A DNA stretch of 27,856 bases, taken from NCBI GenBank assembly GCA_948466265.1, contig CAOJZU010000020.1:1-27856 (forward strand). The letters are read 5' to 3'. Positions 15,186 through 21,779 of the stretch are shown in pieces. The notes beneath the pieces are model-generated. The model worked only from the letters and a program-made list of their open reading frames with translations, was not told the DNA's origin and did not search any database. The position numbers and the translations under genes were made by a program. How positions within the stretch are numbered: the first letter of the stretch is position 1; every line of letters starts with the position of its first letter. The stretch is from an uncultured Clostridium sp. (GTDB lineage: Bacteria > Bacillota_A > Clostridia > TANB77 > CAG-508).

Positions 15186-15277
15186 TCTTCATCATCCCTT
15201 GCTACTTGTAAAATACACATGATTCCAATACCTATTAGAACTCCTATAAATAGTCCACCTATAAAACAACTAATCAT
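15182..15277 (-). CDS. DUF3789-like single-pass membrane microprotein
   Basis: A 31-residue gene: MISCFIGGLFIGVLIGIGIM then CILQVARDDEE. One Gly/Ile/Phe-rich transmembrane helix is followed by a short charged end with ARDxEE, the pattern of phage DUF3789 proteins. AGGTGTGACAA precedes the ATG at 15277, and the TGA stop overlaps the ATG of the next gene. The role of the family is unknown. Confidence 0.8.
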   Translation of the reverse strand: MISCFIGGLFIGVLIGIGIMCILQVARDDEE

Positions 15278-15286
15278 TTGTCACAC

Positions 15287-15556
15287 CTACTTTCCATATA
15301 TGTTATATATATATACTGTTTCTCTTAATGAATCCAATTCTATATACTGGTCTCTTATCGTTACTTGTTGTTCTTCTATTTGCTGTTCTAGAGTATCAAT
15401 ATAATCTTGTTTTTCGTTGTTTTGTTTTGCTAATTCTTTATTTATTGCCATACATCCACTTGCAAATCCTAGTATAAAAGATAACAATACCACTAATGCA
15501 CCCTTTATGCTTTCATTCCTAGCATACATTTCCTTATCATAATATTTTGTTTTCAT
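15287..15556 (-). CDS. Membrane-anchored coiled-coil protein
   Basis: An 89-residue protein: a charged start (MKTKYYDKEMYARNESIKG), a transmembrane helix ALVVLLSFILGFASGCMAI, then a coiled coil (INKELAKQNNEKQDYIDTLEQQIEEQQVTIRDQYIELDSLRE). ATG at 15556 has AAAGGTAGGG upstream; the longer frame from 15619 overlaps the previous gene with no ribosome binding site. The layout (one membrane helix and an extended coil) resembles i-spanins, but the early-operon position does not suit lysis, so function is open. Confidence 0.7.
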   Translation of the reverse strand: MKTKYYDKEMYARNESIKGALVVLLSFILGFASGCMAINKELAKQNNEKQDYIDTLEQQIEEQQVTIRDQYIELDSLRETVYIYNIYGK

Positions 15557-15564
15557 TTGTTTCC

Positions 15565-15759
15565 CTACCTTTCTATAAATTTTTTTCCATTGCACCACAT
15601 ATAATTTTCTGTTGGACAAAATTCATCATAAACATCTGCAAAATCTTCATGTTCTTCACAATACATATCTCCATGTTCCACATACATACAATGTTCGCAT
15701 AATTCACAAGTTATATTTTGTTTATTTTTATATCTTTTTCTTTGTACTGGTTTTGCCAC
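15565..15759 (-). CDS. Cys/His-rich microprotein, GTG start
   Basis: A 64-residue protein with TCELCEHCMYVEHGDMYCEEHEDFADVYDEFCPTENYMWCNGKKF: seven Cys and several His, enough for one or two zinc sites. The best start is GTG at 15759, ten bases after AAAGGAG, giving MAKPVQRKRYKNKQ at the front. An ATG at 15828 lies inside the upstream gene without a ribosome binding site. The start overlaps the end of the 52-residue gene. Confidence 0.7.
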   Translation of the reverse strand: MAKPVQRKRYKNKQNITCELCEHCMYVEHGDMYCEEHEDFADVYDEFCPTENYMWCNGKKFIER

Positions 15760-15886
15760 TTTTTCTTTTTCTCCTTTCCTGTGCTCTCCTTTCAGATCTA
15801 TTTCTTGGTTTTGGATTTTCTGCTTCATACAATGCTTGTAATTTCAATCTTTGTTCTTCCGTTGGCTTTATTTCAGTATATTCCAT
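15728..15886 (-). CDS. Small basic phage protein
   Basis: A 52-residue protein, MEYTEIKPTEEQRLKLQALYEAENPKPRNRSERRAQERRKRKSGK..., with an acidic helix and then a strongly basic tail. The PRNRSERRAQERR block recurs in small phage proteins. AAAGGAGTAATT precedes the ATG at 15886. It may bind nucleic acid through the tail. Function unknown. Confidence 0.7.
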   Translation of the reverse strand: MEYTEIKPTEEQRLKLQALYEAENPKPRNRSERRAQERRKRKSGKTSTKKKI

Positions 15887-15888
15887 AA

Positions 15889-16413
15889 TTACTCCTTTTC
15901 TATTAGATTTTTCGCCCAATATAATTGATACATTGGTTTCTTTACTTTGTTGTTACAGTAATCGCTTACCGTTTGTCTGCTAATAAATAATCTATCTGCT
16001 GCTTCTCTTGTTCCTTTATATATTTCTTTTATCGCACCTTCTTCATCCAACATAACAATTGCTTGTCTATGTGATTGCCAGCCTGTCCTTTTCCCTGCTT
16101 CTGATCTTGTAGTAATTTCTAAATTTGACAATCTGTTGTCTGATATAATTCCATTTTTATGGTATACTACTTCATCTTGTACTAACTTTCTATTAAAAGA
16201 TTCCATAACTAATTTTGCCACATTATAGTCTTTTCCTTTTCCCTCAATAGTTAATTTAATTATCTGTAAGGCGCCTTTTCTAAATGTTTTTAAATATCTA
16301 TAATTATATTTATAAAATTTTCTAACTCTACCATAGTTACTTACTTCATATTTTGAATTTAATATACTTTTCCAAGTTTCATTTTGATATACTAAATCTT
16401 TATCTTTAATCAT
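15889..16413 (-). CDS. HNH homing endonuclease (NUMOD4-HNH-NUMOD1)
   Basis: A 174-residue free-standing homing endonuclease. NUMOD4 covers about residues 10-35 (ETWKSILNSKYEVSNYGRVRKF). The HNH core is about 80-105 (VVYHKNGIISDNRLSNLEITT). NUMOD1, a DNA-binding helix-turn-helix, covers about 118-168 (IVMLDEEGAIKEIYKGTREAADRLFISRQTVSDYCNNKVKKPMYQLYWA). The family cuts at specific sites and spreads by copying into intronless or gene-free alleles. ATG at 16413 has AAAGGTAAG upstream; a GTG two codons earlier is possible. No intron boundary is seen around it, so it sits as a free gene between two small genes. Confidence 0.92.
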   Translation of the reverse strand: MIKDKDLVYQNETWKSILNSKYEVSNYGRVRKFYKYNYRYLKTFRKGALQIIKLTIEGKGKDYNVAKLVMESFNRKLVQDEVVYHKNGIISDNRLSNLEITTRSEAGKRTGWQSHRQAIVMLDEEGAIKEIYKGTREAADRLFISRQTVSDYCNNKVKKPMYQLYWAKNLIEKE

Positions 16414-16425
16414 TTTCACTTACCT

Positions 16426-16659
16426 TTAATATTTTTCTGTATCATTACCATAATTATTTTCTGTTTTTTCTATCCATTCTTTCATTGCTTGCACTATATC
16501 TTCTCTATTTGCATTTGACACATACATCATTTGTCCTGGATTATTAAATGCAAAACTCAAAACAACAAATCCAAAACCTTTTGGCAATTCATTATTTACT
16601 TTTTTTGCAATACTCTGTAATCTCCCTTTTACTATTTCTTCAATTTCTTTTTGCTCCAT
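16426..16659 (-). CDS. Conserved small phage protein
   Basis: A 77-residue protein: MEQKEIEEIVKGRLQSIAKKVNNELPKGFGFVVLSFAFNN then PGQMMYVSNANREDIVQAMKEWIEKTE. The blocks LPxGxGFxxxxF and MxYVSNANREDVxxAMxEFI are, from memory, widespread in phage and prophage proteins of unknown function. AAGGAGGTG precedes the ATG at 16659. Confidence 0.8.
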   Translation of the reverse strand: MEQKEIEEIVKGRLQSIAKKVNNELPKGFGFVVLSFAFNNPGQMMYVSNANREDIVQAMKEWIEKTENNYGNDTEKY

Positions 16660-16664
16660 AATTC

Positions 16665-17024
16665 TTACACCTCCTTAATTTTCAGATTATATTTGTCTTC
16701 AAATACTTTCTTTTTAGTGATATATTCTTTCGTTTTAAATCCTTTTACATCAATAACTTCTGATGAACCATCGTTATTGAATATTATAAAATCTGCTTTA
16801 TATTTTAATCCTGGTGCTAGTATAAATATAGGCTGCAAACAAAAACCTTTGATGTCTCCGCCCTGCAGCCTTAATTTTAAATTGCAATAGTAATCCGCTT
16901 CTTTTTTGCTATCGAATGTATGCCCATCTACAGATGTTTTTACTGCACCATATTTACTTTTTTTATTTCCTTTTTGCTGATATTCTCTATATTGATCTAT
17001 TGTCCAATGTTCTTGATTACTCAT
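16665..17024 (-). CDS. DUF1064 endonuclease (phage resolvase-like)
   Basis: A 119-residue PD-(D/E)XK protein of the DUF1064 family, often described as phage Holliday-junction-type endonuclease. Motifs are KYGAVKTSVDGHTFDSKKEADYYCNLKL (Glu42), LQPIFILAPGLKYKADFI (Asp78) and EVIDVKGFKTKEYITKKKVFE (Asp92, Lys94), which together form the metal site. Length fits the family. It may resolve branched intermediates made with RecT. The start overlaps the previous gene stop (ATGAGTAA). Confidence 0.88.
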   Translation of the reverse strand: MSNQEHWTIDQYREYQQKGNKKSKYGAVKTSVDGHTFDSKKEADYYCNLKLRLQGGDIKGFCLQPIFILAPGLKYKADFIIFNNDGSSEVIDVKGFKTKEYITKKKVFEDKYNLKIKEV

Positions 17025-17205
17025 TTATAACACCGTCTTCTTTTTCAAAACAATATGGTTTTATTTCTGCATGATAACAGCAATCTCCTAAATATTTACT
17101 ACTATCATTACAACACATTCCGTTTATTCTCCACTTACATTCTTCCATACTCTCTATTTCTTCTAAATATGTACCATCACTATTTCTACTTAAAAATCTA
17201 CTCAT
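17017..17205 (-). CDS. Cys-rich small protein
   Basis: A 62-residue protein: MSRFLSRNSDGTYLEEIESMEECKWRINGMCCNDSSKYLGDCCYHAEIKPYCFEKEDGVINE. Cys residues pair as C, CC, CC, C with one His, a likely zinc-stabilised fold. Start ATG 17205 has GAGGGAAAAG upstream and overlaps the end of the previous Cys-rich gene. Function unknown. Confidence 0.7.
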   Translation of the reverse strand: MSRFLSRNSDGTYLEEIESMEECKWRINGMCCNDSSKYLGDCCYHAEIKPYCFEKEDGVINE

Positions 17206-17335
17206 CTTTTCCCTCACAAAATACACAATCTTGGCATTCTCTTATTTCTTCGTCTATATAACTACTACTTGTTGGAACATCACAATTTAAATATAATGCT
17301 TCTTCACATTCTTTTTTATATCGACTACAGTACAT
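17198..17335 (-). CDS. Cys-rich microprotein (45 aa)
   Basis: A gene read as MYCSRYKKECEEALYLNCDVPTSSSYIDEEIRECQDCVFCEGKDE, with six Cys, the last four as C-x2-C-x2-C preceded by C. The ATG at 17335 follows the upstream stop directly (TAAATG), with GGGGGCG upstream as a possible ribosome binding site. It ends overlapping the next Cys-rich gene, so the two look like a coupled pair. Confidence 0.7.
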   Translation of the reverse strand: MYCSRYKKECEEALYLNCDVPTSSSYIDEEIRECQDCVFCEGKDE

Positions 17336-17629
17336 TTAAAATCGCCCCCACGTTTCAACTTGTTTATATGCTGTTCTCATTCCACTATTTTTATTTAACA
17401 TTGGTATGATTTCATTTATTTCTGGAAATTCCTTTTTTAATGATTCCGCAACATCTATTAGAGTTTTTACCATTTGTGCCATTTCAATTGGTCCACCATG
17501 TCCCTGTACAATAGATATTGGTGCTTCTTTGAATTCTTTTGTTATTACAACTTCACAAGTCAAACAGTCATTACTTGCTTTAATTCTATTTATCCTTTGT
17601 GTTTCTTGTATTTTTCTAAAATCATCCAT
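17336..17629 (-). CDS. Hypothetical phage protein (97 aa)
   Basis: Starts MDDFRKIQETQRINRIKASNDCLTCEVVITKEFKEAPISIVQGHGGPIEMAQMVKTLIDVAESLKKEFPEI. It looks like an alpha/beta fold with the conserved-looking loop QGHGGP. ATG at 17629 has GGAGGAATAATAATT upstream; the longer frame lacks a ribosome binding site and overlaps the previous gene. No family is recognised. Confidence 0.75.
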   Translation of the reverse strand: MDDFRKIQETQRINRIKASNDCLTCEVVITKEFKEAPISIVQGHGGPIEMAQMVKTLIDVAESLKKEFPEINEIIPMLNKNSGMRTAYKQVETWGRF

Positions 17630-17634
17630 AATTA

Positions 17635-18048
17635 TTATTCCTCCTTCTTGACCTTTGCACATTTTAGGTCCTTTAATATTCTAGGTGTATATTTTCTATT
17701 TTCTTGATTGCTTTTCAATGTTTCTATATTTTTTATAGTTGCATCAGTTTCTGCACAAATACCTTTTGTTATAAACTTACTGGTGTATGGTTTTATGGTA
17801 TTTATTAAATCAATTTTATCTTTTATTATTCTTCTTTCTTGTAATACTTTTTCTAACTTTGCATATATTTGCATTCTTTCAATAGCATTCAATTTACTTA
17901 ATTCTATCTCGTGTAGAAGGTCATCTCTTTCTCCTTCTTTGTTATACAATTCTGCACTTAATTTCTTTTCTGTTTCTTCCATGTCATAAAAGAAATATTT
18001 TATATTTTCTAGCAGTTCTAATGACTGCTGCATATCTTCAATTATCAT
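17635..18048 (-). CDS. Hypothetical coiled-coil phage protein (137 aa)
   Basis: An almost fully helical, charged protein: MIIEDMQQSLELLENIKYFFYDMEETEKKLSAELYNKEGERDDLLHEIELSKLNAIERMQIYAKLEKVLQERRIIKDKID, then a C-terminal basic part. GGCGGAATAATT precedes the ATG at 18048. The pattern of two long helices and a short linker suggests a small structural or nucleic-acid-associated protein. Function unknown. Confidence 0.75.
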   Translation of the reverse strand: MIIEDMQQSLELLENIKYFFYDMEETEKKLSAELYNKEGERDDLLHEIELSKLNAIERMQIYAKLEKVLQERRIIKDKIDLINTIKPYTSKFITKGICAETDATIKNIETLKSNQENRKYTPRILKDLKCAKVKKEE

Positions 18049-18123
18049 AATTATTCCGCCTTTCCTTTGTATATTTTTTTCTAGGTTGTGTTTGTTTCTA
18101 AAAATCGTTAATATAAGTATAAT

Positions 18124-18285
18124 TTATTGTTTTGTATTATGTTTACCATTCAATAATTTTAGTTTTACAAGCATATCTACAAGTTCTTGTATTGTCTTAC
18201 ATTTTCTTAATTCAATAAATATTGCATCTGAATATGCTTTGCAACCTATTACAAATCCTATTATAAAAACTAATATATAAATCAT
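18124..18285 (-). CDS. Small membrane-anchored protein (53 aa)
   Basis: A short gene: MIYILVFIIGFVIGCKAY, a single transmembrane helix, then SDAIFIELRKCKTIQELVDMLVKLKLLNGKHNTKQ. AGGAGGAATT directly precedes the ATG at 18285. After its stop about 75 bases hold no gene and no clear hairpin. Function unknown. Confidence 0.7.
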   Translation of the reverse strand: MIYILVFIIGFVIGCKAYSDAIFIELRKCKTIQELVDMLVKLKLLNGKHNTKQ

Positions 18286-18293
18286 AATTCCTC

Positions 18294-18473
18294 CTACATA
18301 CTTATGTGCATTCCTGTTCTTTCTTTATAGTGGTTACAAGTTTCAAATAAACCTCTAGGTTGTCCGTTTAATAGACAATGTGGAAAATCACTATTCAATG
18401 TAGGAACACACCATTCACAATTTTCACAAATTTTTAATAGCCTTGAAACTAATTCATTTTCTTTTACAGCCAT
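18294..18473 (-). CDS. Cys-rich zinc-binding-like protein (59 aa)
   Basis: MAVKENELVSRLLKICENCEWCVPTLNSDFPHCLLNGQPRGLFETCNHYKERTGMHISM-type sequence: C-x2-C-x2-C, a later HC, and CNHY give a compact Cys/His set. GGAGGATAAT precedes the ATG at 18473, within the stop region of the replication gene. Function unknown; it belongs to the group of Cys-rich microproteins of this operon. Confidence 0.75.
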   Translation of the reverse strand: MAVKENELVSRLLKICENCEWCVPTLNSDFPHCLLNGQPRGLFETCNHYKERTGMHISM

Positions 18474-18474
18474 A

Positions 18475-19449
18475 TTATCCTCCTTCATAGTTAGACATTT
18501 CATCTATTATTGTATCTACATCGTATTGTGTACTTAATTCTGTTTGATCTAATGCTGATAATATACATTTTTTAAAATATGCTTTTGGTATTTGTATTCG
18601 TGATTTTGTATTTGCAATAGCAAAATTCTTTAATCCATATAATAATTTTTTTGAATTGATTTCTTTTATCTTTTCTCTAGTATCTGGATGCATATACATT
18701 TCTTTTAATATTTCTGTTATTTCAATAGAAAGTTCTGGAGAAAGAATATGCATTTCACAATTAGATATCAGCATATCAAATTCCATCTTTTCCATCTCAT
18801 CCATCATATTATCCAAATTTTTATTTTCTTGTGGTTTGTGATTAGATGGATAAATAGATTTCATTTCCTTTAATTTAATTTTATTTAATTTAATTTGATT
18901 TGATTTTATTTGATTTAATTTGCATAATTTTGCATATACATTTTTCAATTTTGCATTGCTTTTGTATCGTTTTTTATATGCACTTGCATTGCATTTGCAT
19001 ATTTTTTTTATGCTTTTGCATTGTTTTGCATTATTTTTCGTTTCTTTTTCCTTTTGCTTTTCTTTATTCCATCTTGCATTTGCTGCTTGACTTCTTTTTT
19101 CTTTTAAAGTCTCATATTTTTCCATTCTTCTTAGTAGACTAGCAGACCAAAAAGATTTATTATCAGCATTAAAGAGTCCGTTGCCACTTTCGTTATCTGT
19201 ATATTCATTTATACAATCTTGCAAATAACTTTCTACATCAATAGTTGTGCCTGTTTGCATTTTAATTGCCCTATATGTATTTTTATTAAGAGGTAGTTTA
19301 TATGTTGCTTCATTTCGTAGCAATTCAAGTATGGCCCAAAATAATCCATAACCTTCTAATCCATAATCACATCGCATTGCTAATATTTTTGGATCTGATA
19401 ATGCATTTGCATCGTGACTAAAATAATAAACATCTTTCTTTGTGACCAT
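18475..19449 (-). CDS. Replication initiator-like protein (DUF4373, Lin1244/Lin1753 type)
   Basis: A 324-residue protein. Residues 1-115 form the DUF4373 domain: DVYYFSHDANALSDPKILAMRCDYGLEGYGLFWAILELLRNEATYKLPLN, then SASLLRRMEKYETLKEKRSQAANARW. This is found at the N-terminus of phage replication initiators in Firmicutes. The middle (about 125-195) is low-complexity, Lys/Asn/Cys-rich, because its codons carry iterons and an AT-rich repeat tract. The C-terminus is helical, DnaD-like in general style. By analogy with lambda O it probably binds the origin in its own gene. No helicase or loader gene was recognised, so host DnaB/DnaI-type proteins may be recruited. AGAGGTAGGAGT precedes the ATG at 19449. 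Confidence 0.85.
   Translation of the reverse strand: MVTKKDVYYFSHDANALSDPKILAMRCDYGLEGYGLFWAILELLRNEATYKLPLNKNTYRAIKMQTGTTIDVESYLQDCINEYTDNESGNGLFNADNKSFWSASLLRRMEKYETLKEKRSQAANARWNKEKQKEKETKNNAKQCKSIKKICKCNASAYKKRYKSNAKLKNVYAKLCKLNQIKSNQIKLNKIKLKEMKSIYPSNHKPQENKNLDNMMDEMEKMEFDMLISNCEMHILSPELSIEITEILKEMYMHPDTREKIKEINSKKLLYGLKNFAIANTKSRIQIPKAYFKKCILSALDQTELSTQYDVDTIIDEMSNYEGG
18869..18922. repeat. AT-rich tandem tract, candidate DNA unwinding element
   Basis: Inside the initiator gene the plus strand runs TTTAATTTAATTTTATTTAATTT-like and then TTTGATT-like repeats of five to seven bases for about 50 bases, with almost no G or C. It directly borders the TTGCAT iterons. Such tracts melt easily and fit the unwinding element of an origin. 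Confidence 0.6.
18921..19080. other. Candidate phage replication origin: TTGCAT iterons
   Basis: Nine copies of TTGCAT start at 18921, 18931, 18952, 18985, 18990, 18996, 19017, 19027 and 19075. Leaving out the overlapping copy at 18990, the spacings are 10, 21, 33, 11, 21, 10 and 48, mostly near multiples of one DNA turn. They lie inside the initiator gene beside the AT tract, the arrangement of the lambda origin in gene O. Confidence 0.7.
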
Positions 19450-19453
19450 ACTC

Positions 19454-19771
19454 CTACCTCTCCTTTCCTTTACTATTCATAATTGTATCCATAGAAATTT
19501 GCTGATTCTTATATACATCTTCTAAATATTTCTTTTCACATATTGGTCCAAATCCTCTTTGAATACTTTTCCATGTTTTTAATTCTTTATTGCACATTCT
19601 ACAATTAAATGATGTATCTTTTACATCTGGACATTTATTTAATGCTTTTATTGCTAAGTTAATGGCTTTTATATCATTTAAATAAATTTCATCTAAATCA
19701 TTATTATGTATGAAACTTAGCCTGTCCCTTTTTAATGATTCCAGTTGCATTGTTGCTTTTACACTATTCAT
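19454..19771 (-). CDS. DUF6011-type zinc protein
   Basis: A 105-residue protein with a helical N-terminus (MNSVKATMQLESLKRDRLSFIHNNDLDEIYLNDIKAINLAIKALNKCP) and a C-terminal zinc element, CRMCNKELKTWKSIQRGFGPICEKKYLE. The pattern CxxC...S...GxGPxC is typical of DUF6011. GGAGGGATATT precedes the ATG at 19771. It lies between MBL hydrolase and replication initiator, suggesting a nucleic-acid role; the family function is not known. Confidence 0.75.
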   Translation of the reverse strand: MNSVKATMQLESLKRDRLSFIHNNDLDEIYLNDIKAINLAIKALNKCPDVKDTSFNCRMCNKELKTWKSIQRGFGPICEKKYLEDVYKNQQISMDTIMNSKGKER

Positions 19772-19783
19772 AATATCCCTCCA

Positions 19784-20527
19784 TCAAAATGGATATAACT
19801 TTAGTTCAATATCTAGTCCTGGTTGTGCAATAATAGTTTGTATTCCTGTCTGTTCATATATCTTGCTTTGCATAATTCCTTGATTTGAATTGTCATTTGA
19901 AAGGTGGCAAAGTACGATATTTTTGGTGTACTTTAGATCGTTAGCTTGTAAAAACTTCAGTACATTTTCCAAACTAAAATGGCTTTCTAATAACCTGCTA
20001 TATCTAGTTTTATTTATTACTCCATTTCCCACATTTTCTTTTGCAATTTCTGTATTATAGTTGCACTCTAAAAGTAAATAATTTAATTTACTAAACTTGT
20101 ATTTTATATAATATGTATCTGTAGCATACAGCAATTTTTCGCCAGTTGGCTTATATTGTATTAGAAATCCTAATGGCTCTGCTGCATCGTGTTGTGTGTC
20201 AAATGGTAATATTATAAAATTACCTATTTCAAATTGCTTTAATGCTTCTATTATCTTAAACCTATGACCTGTTAACTTTAGCTTTTGAAAAGTCCCTGTT
20301 GATGCATATATATTTATTCCATTTCTAGCAAAGTCAGGAGCATATTTTAAGTGGTCCATATGTTCATGTGTAACCAACACACCTTTTATCCCTCTAAAGT
20401 TATATTCAAGTTGCTTCTGTACCTCCTTAAAATTGATACCTGCATCTAATATCAATTTATCTGCTTGTGAGGCTTCTATCAGGTAGCAGTTACCTGATGA
20501 ACTGCTACCTAATACTTTTAGTTTCAT
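19784..20527 (-). CDS. Metallo-beta-lactamase-fold hydrolase
   Basis: A 247-residue MBL-fold protein: MKLKVLGSSSSGNCYLIEA at the start, metal motif THEHMDHLKYAPDF (HxHxDH form), later DTQHDAAEPLGFLI, YATDTYYIKYKF and LCHLSND, giving the remaining metal ligands. It is of the YycJ/WalJ-like type, whose members include DNA exonucleases, so it may work with RecT in recombination as the nuclease partner. Its ATG overlaps the RecT stop (TAATG) with no strong ribosome binding site, pointing to translational coupling. Confidence 0.88.
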   Translation of the reverse strand: MKLKVLGSSSSGNCYLIEASQADKLILDAGINFKEVQKQLEYNFRGIKGVLVTHEHMDHLKYAPDFARNGINIYASTGTFQKLKLTGHRFKIIEALKQFEIGNFIILPFDTQHDAAEPLGFLIQYKPTGEKLLYATDTYYIKYKFSKLNYLLLECNYNTEIAKENVGNGVINKTRYSRLLESHFSLENVLKFLQANDLKYTKNIVLCHLSNDNSNQGIMQSKIYEQTGIQTIIAQPGLDIELKLYPF

Positions 20528-21291
20528 TAAAACGCTGGTTTTTCTTCCTTTGGATCTTTTTCATTTACTGATGCAGCATCATCTTTTTCATTTTCTTTTT
20601 CAACTATTTCTTCGTTTTCTTCTGCTGGTGATTCTTCTATATCAATTTCTTCTTTATTTGCATTTTCCTCAATTTCTTTACTAACCGCCTCTTCCTGGCT
20701 CACGATTATATAATCTTCTGGATTTAATTCTATTGCCTCTTCTGCAGTATAAAATCCCATTGTTAAATCACTACAATGTAGTCTTGCAAAGAAACTTACA
20801 GCTCTATATCTAATCATTACTTCAGGCATTGTTTTCCACTTACTTCCTGCCTTATTTATCCAGCCTTCCTTTTCAGCCATTTCCATTGTGATCCATGGTC
20901 CATCTAGTCTATTTCCATCATTATCTAAAACATATGCCCTGCATTTCATATCAGGTTTTCCTTCGTTTATCATTTCATATTGTATATTTGTTTTGAATTT
21001 TTTACTTGCATTTATTGTTGCACTTAAAAACTGACTACTCCAAGCTGGCCTGCCATTTACTATGTATAAGTTTTGCATAACCATTAAAGGGTTAGCATTT
21101 AGTCTATTTGCCACATCTATTGCTATAACAATATTGGCTGGGTTATTATAATAATCTTTTGGAATAATTGTACTTTTTGCTAGTGCCTCTGACATCCTAT
21201 ATACTTGTGCAAAGTCCCCAACACTTTTGAAAGCGTCAAACTTTCTTAATTCATTATTTTCTGTTTTTACTAATTCTTTTTCTTTACTCAT
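20527..21291 (-). CDS. recT: RecT-family single-strand annealing recombinase
   Basis: A 254-residue RecT-type protein: VGDFAQVYRMSEALAKSTIIPKDYYNNPANIVIAIDVANRLNANPLMVMQNLYIVNGRPAWSSQFLSATINAS, then ITMEMAEKEGWINKAGSKWKTMPEVMIRYRAVSFFARLHCSDLTMGFYTAEEAIE. These blocks are characteristic of the phage RecT/lambda-Bet-like annealing group. It coats single strands and pairs homologous DNA during phage replication and repair. The C-terminal tail is very acidic. AAGGGGGAC lies about eleven bases before the ATG. Partners are the MBL protein immediately downstream and the SbcC-like ATPase upstream. Confidence 0.92.
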   Translation of the reverse strand: MSKEKELVKTENNELRKFDAFKSVGDFAQVYRMSEALAKSTIIPKDYYNNPANIVIAIDVANRLNANPLMVMQNLYIVNGRPAWSSQFLSATINASKKFKTNIQYEMINEGKPDMKCRAYVLDNDGNRLDGPWITMEMAEKEGWINKAGSKWKTMPEVMIRYRAVSFFARLHCSDLTMGFYTAEEAIELNPEDYIIVSQEEAVSKEIEENANKEEIDIEESPAEENEEIVEKENEKDDAASVNEKDPKEEKPAF

Positions 21292-21293
21292 AA

Positions 21294-21563
21294 TTAATTT
21301 GTCCCCCTTACAATAAATTTCATTCCAGTTCTATCTTCGTTTTCTACTTTTACTGTACAAAAAGCGGGTATACATACTAAATCAATACCACCTGCTGCTA
21401 CATACGATCTAGTAATAGCGATGGCCTTTATTGCTTGATTTATTGCACCCGCTCCTATTGCTTGCATTTCTACTCTTCCTTTTTCAGTTAATATTCCTGC
21501 TATTGCTCCAGCAACAGCATTTGGATTTGATTTACTTGATATTTTTAATGTTTCATTATTCAT
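21294..21563 (-). CDS. SpoVS-family protein
   Basis: An 89-residue protein matching stage V sporulation protein S nearly throughout: LKISSKSNPNAVAGAIAGILTEKGRVEMQAIGAGAINQAIKAIAITRSYVAAGGIDLVCIPAF. SpoVS (about 86 residues, Alba-like fold) affects sporulation and cell division in Bacillus and probably binds nucleic acid. Here it lies in a phage recombination block between RecT and a 71-residue gene, with AGAGGAGGAAAAATAA before the ATG. It is probably a captured copy used for DNA or RNA binding, or to influence host development. Confidence 0.92.
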   Translation of the reverse strand: MNNETLKISSKSNPNAVAGAIAGILTEKGRVEMQAIGAGAINQAIKAIAITRSYVAAGGIDLVCIPAFCTVKVENEDRTGMKFIVRGTN

Positions 21564-21779
21564 TTATTTTTCCTCCTCTTTCTTTTCTTGTTCTTCTAAT
21601 ATATCTAAAATCTTATTTATGTCTGACATAACACTTTCTCTATCCTCTTTTGCGTGTTTGGTTATCATTTGTATTGTTTCTGCGATTCCTATTAATACAC
21701 TAACTGTTTCAGATGGATATATATTAACTTCTACTCCTTCATCTTTTTGTATAAATTCCACTATGGTCTTAGATTTCAT
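21564..21779 (-). CDS. Hypothetical small phage protein (71 aa)
   Basis: MKSKTIVEFIQKDEGVEVNIYPSETVSVLIGIAETIQMITKHAKEDRESVMSDINKILDILEEQEKKEEEK-type sequence: an N-terminal beta pair and two helices, with an acidic tail. GAGGTAATATAA precedes the ATG at 21779. It is adjacent to and probably coupled with SpoVS. No family is recognised. Confidence 0.75.
   Translation of the reverse strand: MKSKTIVEFIQKDEGVEVNIYPSETVSVLIGIAETIQMITKHAKEDRESVMSDINKILDILEEQEKKEEEK

Noticed and set aside
15889..16413. Intron hosting the HNH endonuclease
   Set aside because: Genes on both sides are complete with their own ribosome binding sites, so it is a free-standing homing endonuclease.
18869..19080. Repeat-rich stretch considered as a CRISPR array or microsatellite artefact
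   Set aside because: The units are six bases, not 25-40 with unique spacers, and lie inside an open reading frame; an origin explains them better.
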